Below, in pieces: positions 56,863 through 64,000 of a stretch of 64,000 nt of DNA; the stretch's first letter is position 1, and each line of letters begins with the position of its first letter. Source of the DNA: Lumbricus terrestris (lineage: Eukaryota; Annelida; Clitellata; Crassiclitellata; Lumbricidae); the NCBI GenBank assembly GCA_949752735.1, contig OX457037.1, positions 63,985,686 to 64,049,685 of the forward strand, given 5' to 3'. Position numbers and translations under genes: made by a program. The notes beneath the pieces are model-generated. The model was given only the letters and a program-made list of their open reading frames with translations. It searched no databases and was not told the DNA's origin.

Positions 56863-58321
56863 GACACAAACAGGGCCGTTTTAAGGAGTTTTGGGGCCCT
56901 AGGCACAAACCCTAATCCTAAACATATCCACGAGTCTAATCTACTCTAGCCATATCAAGGTTTCTGGGGACGGAGAACAAGTATTTACACACACATTTTT
57001 GTCGGTCGATTGCTCGAGACGTGTAGCGCCGAGACGGGAGGGCTATGGGAAAGGAATGTCCGAATGTGTCCCTCCATGAAGTCAGAAATTGTTGAATTTT
57101 CACATTGCATTTTAAGCTGCCATCTTTACAAAATTGCTCAACATTCGCAGTGATGACATGCCTAGTCTAAGACTTCTATGATTGTTCTTGCAATTATAAT
57201 TAATTCCTTATTCAGTTTCCACATTGTAATGATAGGCCACATGCAGCATTGTAAGCTGGGATCTAAGCAAAATTACAGATTATTATTTCAGTGCTGATTA
57301 CAAGAGTGGTTGAAAGTTTCAATAAAATTAATATAATTATTATTACAATCATAATTTCTTGACGTATCAAATTCAGCAACTCAGTTCTGCTGCTTCTGGA
57401 CCATTAGGCCAACAGCATAATAGGCCTAGTAGCCTAACGAATAACTGCAGACAGATCTAGGCTATAATTATATAAGACCTACTTTCTTGCATTGGAATTG
57501 GCTTATTCCCGCGCGTTGCTAAAAAGGCTTGTATTGTTGACCATGGAGGATAGGCCTACAGTTCTCGGAATTGCCACAAATGTTACACAAACCAAGGAAG
57601 AACCGCCAAAATCTGGAAGTCATGTAGTAGGCCTAATGATGCTGTTTTACTAAGTGTTCAAGTAACAAAACCTTTTTAAATTTCGACAGTTTTAAATTTG
57701 AAAGGTAGCACTAAAAAGTCGAAAATTGGTTTTACAAAAATAGTACTTGTACAAATATTAACAGTAAATTATACTCATTGTAAGATGATTGTATCATATT
57801 ATTACATTAATAGATTTTATCGTCGTAATATCATACAATAGTAAATAATATCACGGTATATTACTAGAGTTCGTGTATTATACAATAATGTAAGCAGCAA
57901 TTCAAACTTATAATTTGGTCAAATGTTTTGGGTAGTCATTTCTGGGTGAAGTTCCTTCCACACTGGGAGATGCTTAGATTAAACACTGAACGTAACCCGA
58001 TTCCCGTCTCAAACTCTCAGTCTCAGATATAGAGTGCCGGTACTCTATTCATGCCTTCTATGGGCATGTGTGTCATTTTGTTACGTTTATTAATATTGAT
58101 AGAAGAACCTAGGCCTATACACAGCTAGAGCACAGCAATCTTTGTATTACAAGTGTACTGTGTAAAATAAATTTAAGCTTAGCACACGTTAAAGTTCGTA
58201 TAACATGTTGCTAATTTGTTATGCAATGTAGCATTTTGGGTCGCCGCGGGGCCCCCCTGTTGCGCGGGGCCCTAGGCCCGGGCCTCGCGGGCCTGTGCCT
58301 TAAAACGGCTCTGGACACAAA
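56863..58321. mobile_element. Non-autonomous hAT element disrupting gene 4, 8-bp TSD GACACAAA
   Basis: The element is 56871-58313, 1443 bp. Ends are CAGGGCCGTTTTAAGGAG and, on the other strand, CAGAGCCGTTTTAAGGCAC. GACACAAA is identical at 56863-56870 and 58314-58321. Part of the interior (57060-57320) resembles the 14825-type hAT family in reverse. No transposase frame. Confidence 0.85.
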
Positions 58322-59582
58322 CATACGCGGGTTTGGCAAGTACATATTATTACCAAACGGTACTACAGCATACAGCTGTTGGTCGTCATCTTTGGTTACA
58401 CGTAACACAGAAGCTTTGTTTTGTGCCATCGTGCATAGTACATAGACGCAGTTGGACACGCTGCAAGCTGCTATGCTCTTCGGACGATATCCTGCTAGCG
58501 AGATGACATCTTTCACCACAGCCATATTGTCACGGTCGTAGACCTGGATAGAATGGCTTCCACCATTTGCTGTGCAGAGCAGAAATATTTCATCTTTCAT
58601 TGTAGCTATGCTGGTGACGGATGACTGGAGAGGCGGAGACTGATACAAAATTTCCAAACGAAACGTTTCCTGAGCTAAAACAAAATAATTACCACTTTTC
58701 TCATGAAGCTTGGCAAAAAATAATAATTACATGTGTTATCTCAAAAAACAAAAATAATTATTAGGCTAAATTGTACACGCGCGCGTCTACGTGTAAAGAA
58801 GACTAATTAGAAATTGGCATTATTAATATTGTTATTATTATTATTAGTATCGTAATCATTATTTGACTATTATCTTGTCATTCGAGGTACTTCAGATCCC
58901 TCGGGATTAAAAAATTCATCCGGATACATACAAGACAGTGTCGCTACTGTCGTTGCCGTTTGTCGTTGCCGGTGCCGTCGCCGTCGTTGTCATTATCGTT
59001 ATCGTTATCATTATCATTATCATTATTATATCATTATCATTATTATTGATATAATTATTTTTTTTATTGTTATCATTATTATTATTTTTATGTTTATTAT
59101 TAGACATTGTATATTTGATGGACAAGGAGAGTTCCTGAGTAGCCAGCATGGACAAAGAAACAAAAATCAAACTTCAAGGGTGAAAAGAATGCATAACACA
59201 CTTGAACCGTAACCACCAGGCAACTGAGGTTTTTGCGACGTCAACTGCCAATGGTGGGTGGTTACTACACCTGAGGTCGTATTTGGTTACAAAATATCAA
59301 ATCATGCTATACAACAGATTTAACAATTGATTCAACATTCATCTGTGACAAAAGAAATATTTTGTTGTAAGACAATATCACTGCACCGTGCTGGTTCGTC
59401 CATTGAGACGGCAGGAGTTCGAATCCACGCTACAGCAAAGACATCTATTAAAAATCTGATGTTTTGCTTCTTTTGAAAGACAGGGGAGTGACATGACATG
59501 ATTAGTTACCAGACTCAATAATATGCCGCAGTTGCGAAAAATTGTCTAAGACTAAATCTTAACTATGTCCATAGAACAACCA

Positions 59583-59810
59583 GGGGCGCGGTGGTGTAGT
59601 GGTAGCATCGTTGCCTTGAAGCCGGAAAGTTTGAGGTTAGAATCACCTCAAGTCACCGCGTAGGGACCTTGATCAAGTCCTTCACACGCAATTGCTTGGG
59701 CGCTTCTGTGTGAAACTCCGATGCAGTGTCCGCGCTGTAGTCGGGAGCGCCTCTGAGGAGAGAGCTTTAAGGGGCGCTATAGAAATGGATAGATCAATAA
59801 AATAAATCAA
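59583..59810 (+). mobile_element. SINE family 1 copy in intron 3 of gene 4
   Basis: Starts GGGCGCGGTGGTGTAGTGG (A box). B box is GGTTAGAATC, one change from consensus. The shared body follows, then GGGGCGCTATAGAAATGG and an A/T-rich tail. The equivalent intron of gene 2 lacks it. Confidence 0.75.
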
Positions 59811-59888
59811 CTAGCTGAAAATAATTTTAAAGCCTTGCAGGTTTAAGGAACGCATAAAATGAAAGAGACTGTCTTTTTCAGAACTAAC

Positions 59889-60096
59889 CAGTCCGGTCGA
59901 GAACTTTGTGCAGTTCATTTCGAAAGAAGCTGGTCGTAAGGATGTCGCTCCATTGCGAACAGACAGCTGTTAGTCTGCTTATCACGAGGTCAGCCTTTTC
60001 TTTCCACACACTTTTCGCCAGCTTCATACCCTTCACTTCCATAGTTACTGCTCTAATGAGGATGCACTCGATTAATTCAATCGGTAGATCTTGCAA
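59889..60096 (-). CDS. Gene 4 exon 3: F-box exon
   Basis: Acceptor ending TTGTAG, donor ACTG|GTTAGT, 208 nt and phase 1 at the end, as in gene 2. Open throughout. Confidence 0.8.
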
Positions 60097-60877
60097 CTAC
60101 AAATAACATTTGAAATAATATAATAATATAATTATAGACTCGGAAATAATGGTAAAGTCACAACATGACTTCTTTTTTACCTTGCGGTTGACGTTGGTTG
60201 TGTCTCTTCCAATATTTTAGGAAAGGGATAACCATGCAATGATCGGCTGTGTATGGCTTTGCTGACCCTCTATAGCGCGTTGTGCAGCATCAAAAGCTTC
60301 TCTTTCGTCTCATGTCTTATTATTATTATTTTTATCAAGCTTTCAGTCAGTACTATGGAAGCCGCGATCGCAAAACTGCATGACGATCACAAGCAATAAT
60401 GGGTGTCGCCAATGTAACAGGATATCTATAGATAAATTGCTATAATTATGTTAAGAACTCGATTTGTCAAGTGCTAATGAAAGTTTGTAAACTGGAAGAA
60501 ACTGTTTTGTAAATGAGGGTATAAAAATTATACAATAGATTCAATTCACAAAGTTTAGAGCCTTGGAAACTTGAGACTGATCTTAATGCAGATCAGCTTA
60601 CCGTTGTGTCACTGATGCACGCGAGTTTGACGCGTTTAGCATCTTCTTGGAATGCTGCAACAAGTGAAATAAATTGAAAAAATTAGTTACCGTGTTCCCA
60701 ACAAATACTTAGTTATAGCCTAATAACCGCAGTAACTTTGCCTTAATTAGTCCATTGAATCATACATAACAATTGAGGCTAGTAATAGTATAATTATTAT
60801 TAGAAGTAATATTATTGCGTTTTAAAATGTTGGGGCAGTAATACGTCATCCGCGAAAAATAGGCTGTTGTGTATTTA

Positions 60878-61129
60878 ATAATAACGATAATAAATAATAC
60901 TAATTTTTCTTTAATTCAACGCCTGAAAACGCACTGCGCTTTACATGTACAACTTGCAGTAATCTTAAATATTATTAACATCAAACTTAATTACTAACTG
61001 AACAGATAGCCTGCAACACACGGCGCTAATAGCAGCCTACAAAGCATGCCCGCCCAACGGATGCTCGAACTCACTACCTCTCGCTCTCTACGCCGGCGCG
61101 TTATCCAGTAGGCTACTCTACCGGGCCCC
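60878..61129 (-). mobile_element. SINE family 2 copy in intron 1 of gene 4
   Basis: Homologous to 298-562, in the same orientation. Minus-strand start GGGGCCCGGTAGAGTAGCC, B-box-like GAGTTCGAGCATC, tail of ATT-type repeats near 60880. Confidence 0.65.
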
Positions 61130-61360
61130 ATACCCGGAATGAATATGTATATATATTATGTTACTAAGCACAAGGAAAACCTGAGCTAGAGATTGCATTT
61201 GTGTTTCTGACTGACATTGTCAAATGGTGCTCATCAAATCTATGCCATACTTTAAAACAACCAGCCTGCTATCAAGAACTTTCTTCATTAACTTACGATC
61301 TGAGTCTTTGTTGGTTTGCTCATCACTACTAGATTCAGTTGATGTTCGTTTCTTCGGCAT

Positions 61361-61615
61361 GGTTTAATTAATGAAAGTGCTAGGATCTTTCACAGAGGAA
61401 TAAACGTCGTCTCTGGCCAAAATCAACATTTATTATTGCAAGAAACGCCAATCGATTTCCGGTAGCCTATATAAGCCTAGGTCTACTCAAAACATTGAAA
61501 CAGGATAGCAAGTTCAATACACGATTTCAAAAGTAAACCGCTTGAGATTAAATGTTATTAAATGATATGACGTTAATAATGACGTCAACTTATATTGTGA
61601 CGTCACACTAAAAAC
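61361..61615 (-). promoter_or_regulatory. Promoter region of gene 4 with CRE/ATF-type sites
   Basis: Conserved block 61371-61520 (GAAAGTGCTAGGATCT, AACGTCGTCTCTGGCC, GCAAGAAACGCCAATCGAT). Two full TGACGTCA sites lie at 61580-61587 and 61598-61605 and a TGACGTTA at 61568-61575, 208-245 bp upstream of the ATG. A TATATAA-like element is near 61467-61473. Confidence 0.5.
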
Positions 61616-61734
61616 GTGATAGCAGAAACATTTGGCCTAAAAATGAGAATGAAACTAATTGCGAAACAGGAGAAAGCCACACATTGTCATTTAAAGAACT
61701 TCAATTTTATTGCATTAGGCTTATTCCTGTTGTC

Positions 61735-62925
61735 CTAATTCCAATATTCCTGTTCCCTCTGTCCCATCTGCCGTAAGATAATCAAGGACCACTATCAGGC
61801 GATTAGTAAATGTCTACTCTGCAAGAAGAGGCATCATTTAACATGCTCAACTATGTCTAGCACACAGGATGGTTACTACTGTTCCACCTGTATGAATTCC
61901 ATCCTTCCGTTTGTCCGTATTATGGAGGATAATGATTTTTATTGCTGTTATTGGAGGCTTTCAACAGCTACCTAATTTTTATTATTGCAAACTACATGAT
62001 TTCAGTTCTATTCTGAATACTTCTGAAGGCTCGTTCTCTAGTGACCTAAATGTGGATGAACCTTATTACAACCAGCTGTCTTCAGTTCAAGTTAAGTACC
62101 TCCATAGCTCTCAGATACCTGAGATCTTTTCTTCTACTAACGCAGGTTTGGCATTGTCATTCTTGCACATAAATGCCAGAAGCTTAAGGAAAAACTACGG
62201 TAGCATTAATACTGAATTGGCTCAGTTGCGACATAAATTCTCCATTATTGCCATTATAGAAACATGGACAACCTGCAATGACCATAATACTGCTACCTTT
62301 ATTCCTGGCTATATCAACCTCCTCAGTTCCCGCACGTCTGGTAAAGAAGGTGGTGGTGATGGTCTTTTCTTGGAGTGTAGCTTAGCAGTGTTAACCTCGT
62401 AATCTCTAAAAAAACTTCCCTGTAGATTGTAGAAGAACATCTGATGGAAGGCCTTTTTGTCCAGATTATTAATTGTCGTTCGGGGCAATGATTGTAGGGG
62501 CAATTTACACACCCCCAAATGTTGACATCTCCCTGTTTAACACTGCATTTGACAATTTTCTGTCCAGACTTGAGAAAGAAAAAACCCTTGTTATTTGCTA
62601 GGTGATTATAAAATAAATCTGTTACACTGTAATAAGCATCAGGATACAGAAAATTTTCTTAATACCCAGTTGTCTCATGGTTTCTACCCCTTCATTGATA
62701 GGCTCACTCGCATAGCGCAGACCTCGTCCTCTCTTATGTACAATATTATAACCAATGCTCATCCTGGTGGAATCAATTCTTGTTCAATATGGATTACTTA
62801 TATCTCTGATCATCTCCCGATTTACTGTGTGGTTCCTGTTCCTAACCATAAGCCCACAACAATTAAATCCTTGAGGCGCAAAAGGAAATTCTCAGACGAG
62901 TTCCTTAAGAAATTCAACCAAGAAG
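61735..62925 (+). mobile_element. L2/CR1-like LINE, 5' half only
   Basis: Starts with a PHD-like zinc-binding segment (CPICRK, CLLCKKRHHLTC, YYCSTC), then the endonuclease domain: SFLHINARSLRKNY, FSIIAIIETW, a frame-changed middle with an LGDYK-type motif and SDHLPIYCVV near 62805. It breaks off near 62925, where the F-box family 3' flank begins. Several frame changes show it is inactive. Confidence 0.7.
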
Positions 62926-62929
62926 CGGC

Positions 62930-63619
62930 AAGAAATAGATAAGCAAAAGTGGAGAGAGAAAGAGAGAGAAAAAAGAGAAGAGAGTAAGATAGGTGGAGAT
63001 GGTGAGGCATGGAGACAGGAATGGTTAGCCATATAATTATGTAGGGCCTGTCAATAATTTTAGTCAGTGTCGATCATCGCCAGCATATAAACCGAATGTT
63101 TGCCTTATACAAAGCACTTCAGCGCCTTGATTCACTGTGTAGGCTACCGATATCTCGAACGTGACATTCTGATGTGTCTTAGCACCAATACGACTTTAAA
63201 CTAAATTCAGACTTGATAGAAACCACGCAAACACACACTATGAATGAGATCTGATTAAATTTGAAACAATTCCAATTTACAATTTTGTGTAACTATCCAA
63301 AATTCTTAAGTTACCGATAGTCCTGTTATTGTAGGCCTACAAAATATTAGATTCGAGTAATAGACACCACGTCATCTAACAAAATGTTTTTAACAAAACA
63401 TGAGCATGAAAAGCATGCGGTGAAATTGTTGTGCAATGATATTATTTTAGTGTCCGTCCTAAAACGAATAAGAAAGTCTATTTCAACACAGTTCTTGTAA
63501 ACCATAGTTAACAGTAACAATAAACGACCATTAAACTGCAATTAACCTACAACGAAACTAGGTCTATGTATACAAAAACAAATCGTCCCTTTCGTCAACG
63601 TCTCCCCGAACGGTTTCCA
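62930..63619 (-). repeat. 3'-flank block downstream of gene 5
   Basis: GA-rich tract GAGAGAAAGAGAGAGAAA, then the same landmarks as 6180-6909 and 55978-56372. It leads directly to the gene 5 stop codon. Confidence 0.65.
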
Positions 63620-64000
63620 TCAAATTTCAGTAAAGCGGAAGATAGTCAGAATTTTCTGACCATTATGGCCCACAAAGGTTACCATTTCATTCCTTTCGCT
63701 ATTGTAGTAGAATTCCTGACGTGGAATGTGCTGACCTGCACTTATCAGCTGACCATTAAAATTCATGAGATTGAATTCTGAATCTAAACGCTCCATTTTG
63801 TCGGCATTGCCGGTTAGGAAGATGCGTCCATCGTTGTCTGAGTGACTAATAGACGCATGTACGTAGGACAGTGACGGTCGATATTGGCGTATGATCTTGC
63901 CATCCACGTCCATCTCCGTTAGCTCTTTAGGCCAACATCCGGAAACGAGGACAAGATTTCCATTTGACTTTGGAATTATGCTGGACAAATAGGAAATATT
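63620..64000 (-). CDS. F-box / beta-propeller gene 5, C-terminal part (runs off the window)
   Basis: An open minus-strand frame enters from beyond 64000 and ends at 63620. It contains IIPKSNGNLVLVSGCWP, ELTEMDVDGKIIRQYRPSL, SHSDNDGRIFLTGNADKM, RLDSEFNLMNFNGQLISAG and FYYNSERNEMVTFVGHNGQK, ending LTIFRFTEI. This is the last third of the propeller exon, uninterrupted here. The internal methionine is not the gene start. Confidence 0.8.
   Translation of the reverse strand, partial: NISYLSSIIPKSNGNLVLVSGCWPKELTEMDVDGKIIRQYRPSLSYVHASISHSDNDGRIFLTGNADKMERLDSEFNLMNFNGQLISAGQHIPRQEFYYNSERNEMVTFVGHNGQKILTIFRFTEI

Larger units (their letters stand above)
56373..61360 (-). pseudogene. F-box / beta-propeller gene 4, interrupted by a hAT element
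   Basis: Minus-strand exons: 61360-61297, 60654-60602, 60096-59889, then the propeller exon 58674-58314 plus 56862-56373, split by a hAT element. Leaving out the element and one target duplication gives 1176 nt, 391 codons plus stop, with no frame change, so the gene was intact before insertion. Motifs: MPKKRTS start, KRVK cluster, F-box LPIELIECILIRAV and VCSQWSDIL, propeller landmarks YDRDNMAVVKDVISLAGY, NGNLVVVFG, DNDGRILLAGYSEGMAFLD, FHYNSERNEMVTLVG and LTIFRFTEI end. Exon 2 uses an acceptor three bases further in than its paralogues, because the ancestral AG is lost. Donors are GTAAGT, GTAAGC and GTTAGT. Possibly still functional if the insertion is polymorphic. Confidence 0.8.

Noticed and set aside
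59583..59650. tRNA gene suggested by A and B boxes
   Set aside because: The tRNA-like head continues into a shared SINE body and occurs at four loci, so it is a SINE rather than a tRNA.

Overview
This is a repeat-rich, AT-rich window of animal nuclear DNA. It shows spliced genes with GT-AG introns, LINEs, tRNA-derived SINEs, hAT, piggyBac and foldback transposons and a Ty3/gypsy relic, and no bacterial operon structure. The palindromic octamer TAGGCCTA recurs very often, and the mix of element types recalls marine deuterostome or other marine invertebrate genomes. An echinoderm is my best guess, but with low confidence.

The host-gene content is a tandem array on the minus strand of one family that I do not recognise by name: an N-terminal F-box followed by a C-terminal beta-propeller with NHL-like repeats. 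Each full copy has four coding exons with fixed intron phases (1, 0, 1). Gene 1 (1467-4760) is intact and spliced gives exactly 398 codons plus stop. Gene 2 (6910-12389) has a one-base frameshift in the propeller exon and a GC splice donor. A rearranged propeller fragment lies at about 54276-54660. Gene 4 (56373-61360) is open throughout but cut by a hAT element with a perfect 8-bp target duplication. Gene 5 (63620 onward) runs off the window. Promoter blocks with full TGACGTCA sites and 3' flanking blocks were duplicated together with the genes.

Between gene 2 and the fragment (about 12.6-53.6 kb) lies an island of nested mobile DNA. From left to right it holds: a 5'-truncated gypsy fragment interrupted by two hAT elements; the left end of a third hAT element inside the gypsy RT; nested hATs and a MITE (17.2-19.3 kb); a 1-kb inverted repeat interlaced with a foldback element whose ends are arrays of a 15-bp unit (20.0-24.1 kb); a G-rich minisatellite and two related hAT elements (24.2-27.8 kb); a piggyBac-type MITE (28.7-29.7 kb); an RTE-like LINE carrying a long-TIR foldback element inside its RT (31.4-36.5 kb); further hATs and an L2/CR1-like LINE (36.5-42.4 kb); an inverted copy of the F-box gene's third intron (43.1-43.6 kb); the other half of the gypsy pol in opposite orientation (43.96-46.25 kb); and a broken uncharacterised gene-like element split by a LINE (47.7-51.0 kb).

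The two gypsy halves meet exactly: both end in the same 8-bp target duplication next to matching hAT ends, but they lie on opposite strands 29 kb apart. With the inverted intron copy and a perfect palindrome beside one junction, this points to an inversion inside the array. The host genes plausibly encode SCF ubiquitin-ligase substrate receptors of a fast-turnover family. That role is inference from domain order only.
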